A stretch of 64,000 nt of DNA from Breviolum minutum Mf 1.05b.01. Its lineage: Eukaryota > Sar > Dinophyceae > Suessiales > Symbiodiniaceae. The notes under the pieces are model-generated. The model worked only from the letters and a program-made list of their open reading frames with translations. It had not been told where the DNA came from and did no database searches. Shown one piece after another: positions 55,303-64,000 of the stretch. The position numbers and the translations under genes were made by a program. Each line of letters starts with the position of its first letter. Positions within the stretch are counted from its first letter, which is position 1. The stretch lies in the NCBI GenBank assembly GCA_000507305.1, contig DF239146.1, positions 47,959-111,958 of the forward strand, in the 5' to 3' direction.

Positions 55303-55615
55303 CCTTCCCAGCATGATATTCTGCAACTTTTCGTGAGACGGTTTGATGTTCCCTAAGCTGAAGCAACCTGTGTCAATTGTTGAATCGAACGTGTAGCAAA
55401 CTACTGTAGTACGAGCAGTGTCATTGATGATCTGGTTAAACGGAAGGGTTGATCTACCACATGTCATTCTAGCCGTTTAGCATTGTCAATACGAGCAAAA
55501 TCTAAGAATTCTAATATGAATTAGATGGAACATGTAACAACCATATGATGTGAACCAATTTGCAACCAAACGTTCCTTCCGCTGCTTGATGTTTTGCTTC
55601 AACCTCTCACTACAG

Positions 55616-55772
55616 GAAGTGGTGGAGGTGGCCATGATTCAACTGAACGCCGGACCTTTTTGCAAAGCAAAGGTCGTCTGAGCGTGGAAACAGGGCCTAG
55701 ATCTAGGCACAGAATGTCGCTTTTCTTTTCAAACTTGCCAATGTCATGTGCTGGTTTGGGAAGCCGGTGTAG
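55616..55772 (+). CDS. Exon candidate, 157 nt, CTACAG to GTAGAT
   Basis: Both borders are good. Reads SGGGGHDSTERRTFLQSKGR, LSVETGPRSRHRMSLFFSNL and PMSCAGLGSRC. A Gly-rich start and a basic middle. Confidence 0.45.
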
Positions 55773-56318
55773 GTAGATGTAGGTTCTCATATGTGCTATC
55801 CAAAGTAAGAAACTAATATCTTCTCCAAAGGAATGTGTGCGATGTTCTGCACCGAGGCCATGAGTTGGTGCTTGATGTTTGGATTCGGATTTGGGATTTG
55901 CCTACTTGACTACTGCAGAGTGAGATTTCTGTACGTACATTTCATGAGGAATGACTTTGTCTAAGATCTAAGAGATGCGTCCATATGTCAAAAGACAAAC
56001 TCTACTCTAGACTGCTTGTTTGTTTAACAGCCTACTTCCATTATGCTGTGCTTTTCTTCATTTGTATACATAATATATGCAACATGAATCAACATGATAT
56101 ATGCTTATTTTATTGAATCATCGATTCTGTATCCGGTGATACCCGGTGAAGTACAGCAATACCTATATATTTTTTTAGCATGTATCACTAATTCTTAATA
56201 CGGCAACTGCACATGGAAAAACAGTTCATATTCATACGTACTGATCAATTGTCCAACCGAGTCTTGACTGGTGCTAACACTTTCACGAAAAGCACAGATG
56301 TCATCGGGTTTGTCTCAG

Positions 56319-56435
56319 ATGCTTGATTATCCCTCTTCTGTTGCCTTACAAACCCTTGTCAAAAAACACCTGGATTTCGATCGCTGTGTTACGGAAAATG
56401 GTGGCTGCGTTCCCATTTCGATCGCAGTGGCAGTA
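56319..56435 (+). CDS. Exon candidate, 39 codons, phase 0-0
   Basis: Between GTCTCAG| and GTA|GTAAGA, 117 nt. Reads MLDYPSSVALQTLVKKHLDF, DRCVTENGGCVPISIAVAV. Canonical borders and intact phase make this one of the cleanest exons here. Overlapping ORFs in other frames (next entries) remain alternatives. Confidence 0.47.
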
Positions 56436-56629
56436 GTAAGAGATGTCAAGTAGAACAACACGACTATACAACAGTAAGAGATGCGAATGGCATGGTCTCC
56501 TGGGCATCCATCTCCACGTTTGCACATGGGTGTGTCCGCGCGGTTATTGTCTCTGTGAGCGAGATTGTATATCTGCTACTGGCGAACATAGCAACCAAGA
56601 TTGCCAGGAAGATTGCATTTTGGTCATGA
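56327..56629 (+). CDS. 100-codon open frame overlapping previous exon
   Basis: A different plus frame, open throughout. Its 3' half (GMVSWASISTFAHGCVRAVI, VSVSEIVYLLLANIATKIAR) looks like a membrane-adjacent helix and could be an exon from about 56,480. It conflicts with the 56,319 and 56,443 readings. Confidence 0.3.
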   Translation, partial: LSLFCCLTNPCQKTPGFRSLCYGKWWLRSHFDRSGSSKRCQVEQHDYTTVRDANGMVSWASISTFAHGCVRAVIVSVSEIVYLLLANIATKIARKIAFWS

Positions 56630-56691
56630 CATCAATACTCACTTGCACTTGCAATTGTTTCTGGGAGGAAACAATGCCAATAAGATACTAG
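56443..56691 (+). CDS. 82-codon Cys-rich ATG ORF
   Basis: Third plus frame. About a dozen Cys in CTWVCPRGYCLCERDC, QDCQEDC and CTCNC patterns. There is no signal peptide at its ATG. It could be chance given the two other open frames. Confidence 0.25.
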   Translation: MSSRTTRLYNSKRCEWHGLLGIHLHVCTWVCPRGYCLCERDCISATGEHSNQDCQEDCILVMTSILTCTCNCFWEETMPIRY

Positions 56692-56887
56692 CTGTAAATA
56701 ATTTTAACTCATCATGAGAGCAACGACTTGAAGATGTTTGAAGTTTTACCATCATAACCTGTGTTGGTTGTGCCTAGAGGCATGACAATTCAACTACAGT
56801 TCATTTAGCCAACAACACTTATCTATCGATTCCTTGAGCCTTGAGTTGCTTCTTATATGTACAAGTTGCTTGTCGCTGTGTTAGTGT

Positions 56888-57148
56888 GTGTCATCCGCGG
56901 TCATCGGCAATGTAACATGTGTATATTGTAAGTTCCACTGGCAGCTATCAAAACCACAAAGAATCACCTGGAGTTCACCAAACTCCCGTGTGCCTCCTGG
57001 CACTTCACAGCGACCACGCAGCTCCCCTTTTGGCTTTCCAACACTGATCCGCAGTGCACCTAAGACCCCTCGGAGCTCACCTCGAGCCCAGATCTCAAGT
57101 GATATACTTGAGGTTTCACCCATGAAGGTCACTGACATGATGGAAAGA
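56888..57148 (+). CDS. Ser/Pro/Arg-rich exon-like ORF, or LTR sequence
   Basis: RITWSSPNSRVPPGTSQRPR, SSPFGFPTLIRSAPKTPRSS and PRAQISSDILEVSPMKVTDM. It lies right behind the copia stop codon, where a 3' LTR is expected, so it may be LTR DNA rather than host exon. The minus strand is open as well. Confidence 0.25.
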
Positions 57149-57160
57149 TATGGAAATCAC

Positions 57161-57172
57161 ACTCCTCAAAAA
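57161..57172 (-). other. Possible polypurine tract and LTR start
   Basis: In element orientation, 13 nt after the polyprotein stop, TTTTGAGGAG is followed by TGTGATTTCC. A purine tract then TG is the usual copia arrangement. The other LTR is outside the window, so this cannot be confirmed by repeat comparison. Confidence 0.25.
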
Positions 57173-57184
57173 TCAATTAACAAA

Positions 57185-60100
57185 TCAAATATTTTGATAT
57201 TTACAACAACGACAACCGGCAAAACATGCTTGATTGAAGACACAATACTGTTGGATATCTGACATCGAGTTATTGGATGGTGTCAGTTGATGGGTTTCCT
57301 GAAACCATTGCTTCTGTGCTCGCTTGTCGGCACGGTTCTTCAGAACCTCGGATATGTCGTGGAGACAGCAGTGTCCATTCTGCAAAAACCACCTCAAACT
57401 GGTATTGTCCATATGTTTGGTTAAAGAGTCAGCCAGTTGTGCAGCTGAGTGCACCCAGTACATGTTGACCCCTTGTGCTGCACGATCCTTTATGACTAGG
57501 GCTTCCAAAAGTGTCCTATGTTCCCTACATTGTGGGGTGGTATTCTTGGTTATGGCATCATACAGAGATTTGCAGTCTACGATGGCCAAACTAGGTGTTA
57601 CTTCTTTGAGGGAGATCTCAGGACTACGCCATTCGATTTGGGGATTGAGTATCCATGCCCATGATAGTCTTATCCACTCTATGGAGTCTACGGCATCCGA
57701 GAGTGCATATGTCTCGGCAGCTAGGGTACTAGCTACTACTCGACTGATCTTCTTTGAATACCAGTGAAGCGGACTGGCCTTTGCGGCTCTTTTCTCAGAG
57801 ATGGATTTGTCAGCTGCTACCATCAGACAACCCTTTTGGGATTGTTGCTTTTCTCGGCTTGCGAAAGAGGCATCAGAATATGCTACAAACTGGATACGAT
57901 CTTCAGGGATATGTTGGATTCTGATTTTGACATCATGATACTTCTTGGCATCCCCTAGAAGTCTATTACAGTCATGAAGGTCTCGAATGGTGGCACAGTT
58001 TATTTTTGATTGGAGAAAGCTCAACCTTGACGAGATATCAGGACGAGTATTAGTTGCTGCATACTGCAAGGAACCTACGAGTCCACGCATGGCTTGACGT
58101 TCAGATTCAGTTACATTCATGGTTTCTCTCTTCCTACGGTCTCTATCAATGCTGATGGGATTGATGGCGTTGACATAGTCCGTTTGATCCAACTGGATAT
58201 TACACTCTTTGTCTTGGCTGATGTGGATACCGGTGAAGGTAAAATCCGTTGATCGATGTGATCCAAAAGGAAACTTCGCTTCAAGCTGAGATAGCAGTTT
58301 GTGAAAACTCGGGCCGCCGGCACACAACCCATCATCGACGTGCATGCCGATGATCCCAGCAATGGATCCATTGGAATCTGGTAAGGTGAAGAGACATGGA
58401 TCCAGAGGGCTTTGAACCATACCGAGCTTAATGAGGGTTTCCTTTAGTTCAACAAACCACAGGTATGGTGCATTCACTAATCCATATGCAGATTTGAGAA
58501 GCTCACAGACCTCATGGGATTTCAATTTCATGTGATCCCTCATTTCAGGGGGAGGTTCCACACCAAGCACTCTTGGATCACGACGTGATCCTCGAAGGAA
58601 GGCAGTCTTTACGTCAAAACTCTGGATGGTCCACTTTCTAGCTGCGCACAATTGAAGCAGCAATGATCGGGATTCTTTATGAAGAGTTGGGGAATCTCTG
58701 GGTATGTCTTCTATGTTGGGATCTTGATATCCCAGGATAACCAAACGTGATTTGGCCTTTCGATTCTTCCCCAGCTTTTCAGCATCTATGGCATCTAGTT
58801 CTTTCCAAGTATGGATCCAACGACACTGCATGATGTTCTGTTCAGGGATCATGTGTCGAGCGATTCTCCTAACAGTGCCGGTATCTAGCCACTGACTGAT
58901 CTCCTTCCCTTGAGCTTCACGAAACTCCTTCATTTCTGTCGGAGTTAGATCACGCAGTTTGATCTCCGCACGCTGCCGTTTGGCCGCAGAGGCAACATGG
59001 CACCAGTGATCAATGGGTTCCTTGAGGATGTTATTTTCATCTTCTGCAGTCAGGAATATTTCAATGGCAAAACGTTGTTCCTCGGAAACATGCAAAATGT
59101 CTTGAGGTTCAGGACTGTCAAGGATATCTGGTTCATGATGGATGTGGAATATGGTGTGTCCAGTCCACGGCTTTGACTGTTTCCATGGTGGTGATGTCTT
59201 ATGGATCCAACTATCCGACTGAGTCCAGGGTATCCCAGTGTTATCTTTTCCCACTGTGATTCGTTGATCAAGGAGAGTCAGTAGAGATACTGGACAATCG
59301 TCACATTCATTGGGATGGAATTCCTGCTGTCGAGGTTTGACATGTCTACGAATGAGTTGATTCCCCTGTATTATCCAATGATCATCAGTGAACAGCTCAT
59401 CATCATCACTCGGGATTGGAACGGTACTAGCATCAATGGCTGAATTGGGATCCGGAACTTCACCTGATGAATGGGAGGGTGAGTATCCACTACTTGGAAT
59501 CTCTGCCGGTTCAGAATCCGGTTGATGGCACGAACCCCCTGAATTTGGTGGGTGTTCTTCCATGAGCTCTCCAGTCGGCTGATTGGGGTTCTCCAAAACT
59601 TGAGGATTGATCATGTTATTTGGATCCGGCATTGTCAATTCTGAAGGCTCTAATGCTTGCTGAGTAAGGTCTTCATATTTGAAAACTCCCTTGCCTATTT
59701 GACTGGGAATGGACGCATTGGATTGAGTCTTCTGTTCTTGGAATTCTTGATGTTCTCGGATGGACAAGGATCGGATATGTTCCGGAGCGGTACGATATAT
59801 CCTACCGATGTGGGACAACCAAGCAATGCTGTTGTTCTCATGGTTGATCACGGTTGCAGGTCCATGCCACCGACCAGGGTTCTGTCCGAGGCCGTTTCGC
59901 CAGAACATCACATTATCTCCTTGGTTCCACCAACCTCTATGGGGTCTATGGCGGCGGAGAAAGGCACGTCGCAGACGATCATCGTTGTCTGCCGCAATGA
60001 AGGCTCTACGGGCACACTCTCGCTTGGCAAGATTGTTTCTAAACAACACACCTTCGGGTGATTCAGAGTCAGCAAGATACTGTGCAGCATCAGGGATGTT

Positions 60101-63100
60101 CTGAGACAGAGATCCTGGAAGTTTACGACTTTTGCCTAATACCAGAATTTCGGGAGTATACCCTGAGTGACGGGATAAAGCATTCTTTGCGTTACAACAA
60201 TGGGTCAATGCGATGTTAAATTCATGGCTGGACTTAATTTCATGTTCTGTGTCATACTTTCTCAACATTTCTTGTAGAATTTCACCATGCCTTTCGACTT
60301 TTCCAAGTTGCCAGTGAGCGTGAGCTGCCACGACTCGAACTTTCACATTCAAGCCTTGAGTGTGTTCGGCAAACGTTTCTGCACAAAACGACGAGGCACC
60401 ATCAACCACTAGCTCCTCACAGGGTCCGGCCCAATGAAGCCAGGCGTGTTGAAAGCTGTTGAAGGCCCCCAGTGCATCGGTCTGATAGGTGTGGTGTGCT
60501 GAATGAAAGTTTGTCGCTGCATCTATGAAGTGAAAGAAGTAGTATTGGCTACCATCTTTGGCAGTCCATTGAATACCATCACATCCTACACTATCATTGA
60601 AGTCCTTTACATTCGATGTTGCGGAAGGCCTAGCATGACGAGGTCTCTGGCTTTCATGGCAAATACTACATCGATAGTCATCTATGGCATCCATTACACA
60701 ATCAGGACACTTTTGATCCTTCAAAACGATTTTGAGTTTTTGGGCACTTGGATGTCCTAGATTCTGATGGATCTTCATTAGCCACTGTTGATGTTCTTTG
60801 TCCAACTTCAGAAATTTGGGTCCGTGTTGTAGAACCGACGGTGAATTGTCCTCTGCTTTGGGTTCTATCTCTTTGGGTTCTTCAACTTCCTTAATTCCCG
60901 AAAATGGTCTTTTTGGGAGATTGGGGTTCAAATCCTCCAATGAAGAATCACGACGTTTGGTGCTTTTTGATCTATCTTCAGAATCTTCTACGGGAATATC
61001 CTTTAGTCTACCAAACACGGATACCATCAGTCGGGCTGGTGGAGATTTTTGGCATATCTGGCGATTGCTCTTGTTTTCCCAAACCCACCAATCTCTACTG
61101 TCTATAATATTGCTGTCGTTCCTATGAATGACAAAACTCCTACGGCAAGGGGCTTCACCAGGCATCAAAGGAATCGGTGGTTTACGGAAGCGATCTGTGC
61201 CTTTGCACAGCTCCAGACAGCGGAGGGTCACTTCAGGAAAGAGATCGCTGGCCTGTTGAAACAAAGGACCTTCCTGGATTACTTTCTTACCAACTCTGGG
61301 TGCAGCTTCCAACGCATCGGACATCCACTTCTCTAGGGTTACTTCTTCAGCCTTTTCACTAGACGATTCGGTTACCGATGTGTCTCTCGCTGGAGGTTCA
61401 GGATACTCAGGTGGTCTTTCTTGTTTCACCAGCAATCTGCGACGCTTGGATTCGGGTTCATCGACCAAATCGCTGGCATCCTCGTTGTGCAGAATGCATG
61501 CTTGAGGTGTCACTTGTTCCTCATGGACTTGCGTGATGGCTTGCATGGCTCGGACAACACGTTTGGCAAACACATGTGTATATAGTTCTGTGTATTGGGA
61601 TAAACTGATACGACCCTGGGATGTCTTTACTGATCCGGCAATGGGATGGTGGTGATGGTTCTTTGGGCATTTGAATTGTCCAAGGAAACGAGACATGATT
61701 TTGGAAGTCGTGAGAATCTGCATACCCTTTTGTATGGGGGTTTTGTACTCAGGATGAATCAAGTTACCCGCTACACACTGGTCACACCTACAGCATTCAA
61801 GGTTATCATACACGACTTGGAGTTCAGGTTGATACAGCATGTCCGAACCATTGGGCTGTTCCAGGTGAAAGTGCTTACGACTTCCACGCCAACATTGGAA
61901 CTCATACAGGGCCGCACACAGCAACAAATGGACCTCATCCTCTTCTCGGGCTCGCATGATCTTTTCAGCAAGTTCGACCGACAGTTGCATGTTGAATTGA
62001 TTCCATTTACACCACGCAGTGCAACGAGGTGCTACCCAGATATGTCCAGGTCGTGATGACATTAACAGATCATATAACTTGCAACGATTTTCGAAATACT
62101 GAAGGTCACCTTGCTTCAGACCGAAACGATGGGCCCTCCCCCCATTCAGGAGGCATTGCTTGGTCAGTTGACTGTCACTGGAGCAATAAACTTCTAAGAC
62201 CTCACAATTGTCCTTTTGAATCCAACGAGGGTCTTTCTGAAAGAATCCCTTGCTATCCAGATAGTTCCACATTTCGGATAAAACCCAGTTATCTTTCTTG
62301 GATTGGGTGTTAAACACATGCTCGGATAGACAAGTCAGAGCTGACGCACTCGGCAAATCAGGGGTGCTCACGCCTTGGGCTGTGGCTGCAACTGTTGTTG
62401 CTGAATCTGGCTCAGGGCTTGCATCATGTGCTGCATGACTGTCTCCATTTGAGACAGGCGGTTCTGGATGGATGCATTCTCGGCCTTGATGTCCAGCACT
62501 GATGTCACCGCATCCCAGTCGGAGTCCTCCTCGTCCTCCTCGGTCATGTGGTGGCTTCCCTTGTGAGGCTTTGGTGTCATCGACCCTGTCGGAGCTCCCG
62601 GCAGTTCTCCCTGAGTCTTCTTGGCCTTGGTCTCGGGCTTGGGATAGGCAGCAGTGGTTTCCAGACCACCCTTGGCTTCCATGATCTCCGTGTACCTCTC
62701 GATGTAGACCAGAAACTCCCGGTGAGACGGCTTCTGGGAGTCGCCGTAGCTCTTCACAAACCAGGTCACATAGCCCGGGTCCTCGTGCATCACCTGGTGG
62801 TATGGCTGACCCACCTTCGTCTTGCCAAACTGAATCGTTCGGTTTTGCAAGTCTTCGAAGCTTACCTTTTCCAGATCCACCTGCTTCTCGGCTTCGTCCT
62901 GGGATTTCCTGACTTTCTCGAAGCGTTGAGCCAAGGAGAGAGACATGATGGGCGGACGGTTGGCACTCGAAGTTGTCACACGGGGGAATGTCCTTCTTGA
63001 GATTCGGATTAGCTGCAAAACACGGACGACCTTCACCTGAGAGATCTTGTGATGAAATGGGCACTTCGTCATGAATTGTATCAACTGAATTTGAAATCTC

Positions 63101-64000
63101 ACTCTTATGTTTGGTGGTTTCATTGCAAGACGATTCTTTCGGATTGCTTTGATCTTTATGAGATTCAGTGAGAAACACAGGCTGCGGCTTGTTCAAAGCA
63201 TCGATTTTCACAGACCGTGTGAACTTGGTGTCTTTGGCTATCTCAATCATCTCACTGATGTCCAGCGTGAACAGCTTGCGATCCGTCAGCGACAGCGGCA
63301 CCGAACACTGCAATCTCTTGAAGTAGATGGATTGATCTTCAGTGTCAATGACAGCGCCTAGTTGTCTTAACACGTTGTTGGATATCAAAAACGGGGTGCG
63401 AGTATCCACGATTGCAACCTTGATCCAAACTGGTCCTATGGGTACTACTATTGATCTATTGCAGGTCACAGTGCTGTTGTTACCGAATCGAAACGACATG
63501 TGAACTGGACTCTCATAAATGCTTGCACGCACTTCAGCGGGCAAACTTGACAAAAACTCAGCCTCTTGGTGACTTCCCATGATGGTTTGTGAGGCTCCGG
63601 AATCAACGATGCCAACAGCGTTATGACTTGCAAACATGGCTACATGTGGAACACTGGTGATCGTCTTCTCACCTGGGACGACACGATCGGGCTGATGGCT
63701 CTCATTGTGCAACGAATCACCTTTGCTCAGAGGGGTCTCGGGGTGCATCCTGCGATGATGGTTGAGTCGGGCAAATTGTTGTTGGATACGTTCTTTGGAC
63801 CATTTGTGAAAACCGGATGTCAACAAACTGTTGTGTTTACAAACTTGGTTACCGACATGATTAGACAACTTTCTAACAACAGAGTCGAGCGAAAAACAAT
63901 CATTCAATATCGGAGTGTGATCTTTCCCCAAAAATACATGATCGGAGTGTGAAACAAAACTCTCACCGACAAAATGTCGGTCCTGGGTCTCAAGTTCAGA
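57185..64000 (-). CDS. Ty1/copia retrotransposon polyprotein, N-terminus off window
   Basis: One frame of 2,271 codons, still open at the edge. The 23 codons before a TTG at 63,931 are open and no start codon can be chosen. Numbering from that TTG: aspartic protease DSGAS at 110-114 (GIVDSGASQTIMG); Gly/Arg/Ser-rich overprinted stretch about 329-521; methyltransferase-like domain about 574-766; integrase HHCC (H1055, H1060, C1075... C1088/C1091) and core D1118, D1177, E1213 (D,D35E); reverse transcriptase about 1,700-1,930 with SFDVKTAFLRG and MHVDDG (D1866/D1867); RNase H with YSDAS (D2020), LAAETYALSD (E2073), DCKSLYD (D2119) and ADSLTK (D2168). A Cys-rich tail ends it. No stop or obvious catalytic loss, so it is possibly recently active. 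The gag part must lie mainly outside the window. Confidence 0.95.
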   Translation of the reverse strand, partial: SELETQDRHFVGESFVSHSDHVFLGKDHTPILNDCFSLDSVVRKLSNHVGNQVCKHNSLLTSGFHKWSKERIQQQFARLNHHRRMHPETPLSKGDSLHNESHQPDRVVPGEKTITSVPHVAMFASHNAVGIVDSGASQTIMGSHQEAEFLSSLPAEVRASIYESPVHMSFRFGNNSTVTCNRSIVVPIGPVWIKVAIVDTRTPFLISNNVLRQLGAVIDTEDQSIYFKRLQCSVPLSLTDRKLFTLDISEMIEIAKDTKFTRSVKIDALNKPQPVFLTESHKDQSNPKESSCNETTKHKSEISNSVDTIHDEVPISSQDLSGEGRPCFAANPNLKKDIPPCDNFECQPSAHHVSLLGSTLRESQEIPGRSREAGGSGKGKLRRLAKPNDSVWQDEGGSAIPPGDARGPGLCDLVCEELRRLPEAVSPGVSGLHREVHGDHGSQGWSGNHCCLSQARDQGQEDSGRTAGSSDRVDDTKASQGKPPHDRGGRGGLRLGCGDISAGHQGRECIHPEPPVSNGDSHAAHDASPEPDSATTVAATAQGVSTPDLPSASALTCLSEHVFNTQSKKDNWVLSEMWNYLDSKGFFQKDPRWIQKDNCEVLEVYCSSDSQLTKQCLLNGGRAHRFGLKQGDLQYFENRCKLYDLLMSSRPGHIWVAPRCTAWCKWNQFNMQLSVELAEKIMRAREEDEVHLLLCAALYEFQCWRGSRKHFHLEQPNGSDMLYQPELQVVYDNLECCRCDQCVAGNLIHPEYKTPIQKGMQILTTSKIMSRFLGQFKCPKNHHHHPIAGSVKTSQGRISLSQYTELYTHVFAKRVVRAMQAITQVHEEQVTPQACILHNEDASDLVDEPESKRRRLLVKQERPPEYPEPPARDTSVTESSSEKAEEVTLEKWMSDALEAAPRVGKKVIQEGPLFQQASDLFPEVTLRCLELCKGTDRFRKPPIPLMPGEAPCRRSFVIHRNDSNIIDSRDWWVWENKSNRQICQKSPPARLMVSVFGRLKDIPVEDSEDRSKSTKRRDSSLEDLNPNLPKRPFSGIKEVEEPKEIEPKAEDNSPSVLQHGPKFLKLDKEHQQWLMKIHQNLGHPSAQKLKIVLKDQKCPDCVMDAIDDYRCSICHESQRPRHARPSATSNVKDFNDSVGCDGIQWTAKDGSQYYFFHFIDAATNFHSAHHTYQTDALGAFNSFQHAWLHWAGPCEELVVDGASSFCAETFAEHTQGLNVKVRVVAAHAHWQLGKVERHGEILQEMLRKYDTEHEIKSSHEFNIALTHCCNAKNALSRHSGYTPEILVLGKSRKLPGSLSQNIPDAAQYLADSESPEGVLFRNNLAKRECARRAFIAADNDDRLRRAFLRRHRPHRGWWNQGDNVMFWRNGLGQNPGRWHGPATVINHENNSIAWLSHIGRIYRTAPEHIRSLSIREHQEFQEQKTQSNASIPSQIGKGVFKYEDLTQQALEPSELTMPDPNNMINPQVLENPNQPTGELMEEHPPNSGGSCHQPDSEPAEIPSSGYSPSHSSGEVPDPNSAIDASTVPIPSDDDELFTDDHWIIQGNQLIRRHVKPRQQEFHPNECDDCPVSLLTLLDQRITVGKDNTGIPWTQSDSWIHKTSPPWKQSKPWTGHTIFHIHHEPDILDSPEPQDILHVSEEQRFAIEIFLTAEDENNILKEPIDHWCHVASAAKRQRAEIKLRDLTPTEMKEFREAQGKEISQWLDTGTVRRIARHMIPEQNIMQCRWIHTWKELDAIDAEKLGKNRKAKSRLVILGYQDPNIEDIPRDSPTLHKESRSLLLQLCAARKWTIQSFDVKTAFLRGSRRDPRVLGVEPPPEMRDHMKLKSHEVCELLKSAYGLVNAPYLWFVELKETLIKLGMVQSPLDPCLFTLPDSNGSIAGIIGMHVDDGLCAGGPSFHKLLSQLEAKFPFGSHRSTDFTFTGIHISQDKECNIQLDQTDYVNAINPISIDRDRRKRETMNVTESERQAMRGLVGSLQYAATNTRPDISSRLSFLQSKINCATIRDLHDCNRLLGDAKKYHDVKIRIQHIPEDRIQFVAYSDASFASREKQQSQKGCLMVAADKSISEKRAAKASPLHWYSKKISRVVASTLAAETYALSDAVDSIEWIRLSWAWILNPQIEWRSPEISLKEVTPSLAIVDCKSLYDAITKNTTPQCREHRTLLEALVIKDRAAQGVNMYWVHSAAQLADSLTKHMDNTSLRWFLQNGHCCLHDISEVLKNRADKRAQKQWFQETHQLTPSNNSMSDIQQYCVFNQACFAGCRCCKYQNI
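62368..62946 (-). CDS. Nested ORF with exoX-C-like domain, overprinting the polyprotein
   Basis: 192 codons from ATG 62,946 to TGA, same strand but a different frame from the polyprotein. Residues about 36-86 (NRTIQFGKTKVGQPYHQVMH, EDPGYVTWF) fit the FGK-x-G ... DPxYxxW signature I associate with exodeoxyribonuclease X C-terminal-like domains. Then come a basic/Pro-rich linker, an acidic patch (TEEDEEDSDWD), a coiled coil (LDIKAENASIQNRLSQMETV) and a Gln-rich end. This frame looks far more protein-like than the polyprotein frame here. It may be a capsid or accessory gag-like ORF. Start and stop coincide with where the polyprotein composition changes. Confidence 0.7.
   Translation of the reverse strand: MSLSLAQRFEKVRKSQDEAEKQVDLEKVSFEDLQNRTIQFGKTKVGQPYHQVMHEDPGYVTWFVKSYGDSQKPSHREFLVYIERYTEIMEAKGGLETTAAYPKPETKAKKTQGELPGAPTGSMTPKPHKGSHHMTEEDEEDSDWDAVTSVLDIKAENASIQNRLSQMETVMQHMMQALSQIQQQQLQPQPKA

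Noticed and set aside
59657..63952. Plus-strand ORFs of 60 to 150 codons (for example 62,548-63,000 and 59,657-60,061)
   Set aside because: Antisense shadows of the copia polyprotein and nested ORF.

Overview
The window looks like nuclear DNA of a dinoflagellate, most likely a Symbiodiniaceae-type symbiont. This is inferred from four things: a very large Ty1/copia polyprotein of the kind common in those genomes; many short inverted-repeat elements, one of which translates to the GTPKSSILIGFSIINHPFWG-like string I recall from spurious Symbiodiniaceae gene models; small open islands flanked by AG acceptors and by GT or GC donors; and abundant trinucleotide microsatellites. There is no operon structure, rRNA, tRNA or CRISPR that I can see.

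Layout. Positions 1 to about 57,150 are low-coding, intron-like DNA with many short exon-like islands, mostly best read on the plus strand. They could be pieces of one to a few large, many-intron genes. The most convincing carry both splice borders or keep phase across a junction: 16,735-16,841 joined to 16,922; 51,656-51,811 joined to 52,236; 56,319-56,435; also 45,911-45,993, 46,651-46,733 and 55,616-55,772. A 123-residue ORF at 34,518-34,889 starts with an ATG and a secretion-signal-like N-terminus and may be a small secreted protein. None of the islands could be assigned to a known family. Open frames of 40 to 100 codons arise by chance in large numbers in 57 kb, so their confidences are low.

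Scattered through the same region are about 80-135 bp inverted-repeat (MITE-like) elements. I group them into families A (4 copies), B (5), C (3), D (2), E (3), F (2) and singletons G to L. Several sit directly against exon-like ORFs, and one (C2) abuts the stop of a 92-codon ORF. Compound microsatellites, a 111-bp tandem duplication and two perfect hairpins add to the repeat load.

Positions 57,185-64,000 (minus strand) hold one uninterrupted copia polyprotein frame of 2,271 codons that is still open at the window edge. In order it has an aspartic protease, a long linker, a Cys/Trp-rich domain resembling a degenerate C5-cytosine methyltransferase, integrase with HHCC and D,D35E, copia reverse transcriptase and RNase H. 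All catalytic motifs are present. Inside it, in a different frame on the same strand, lies a 192-codon ORF (62,368-62,946) with an exonuclease-X-C-terminal-like signature and a coiled-coil, Gln-rich tail. The polyprotein frame across it is Gly/Arg/Ser-rich and looks overprinted. This nested-ORF, methyltransferase-like copia element is the most interesting object in the window.
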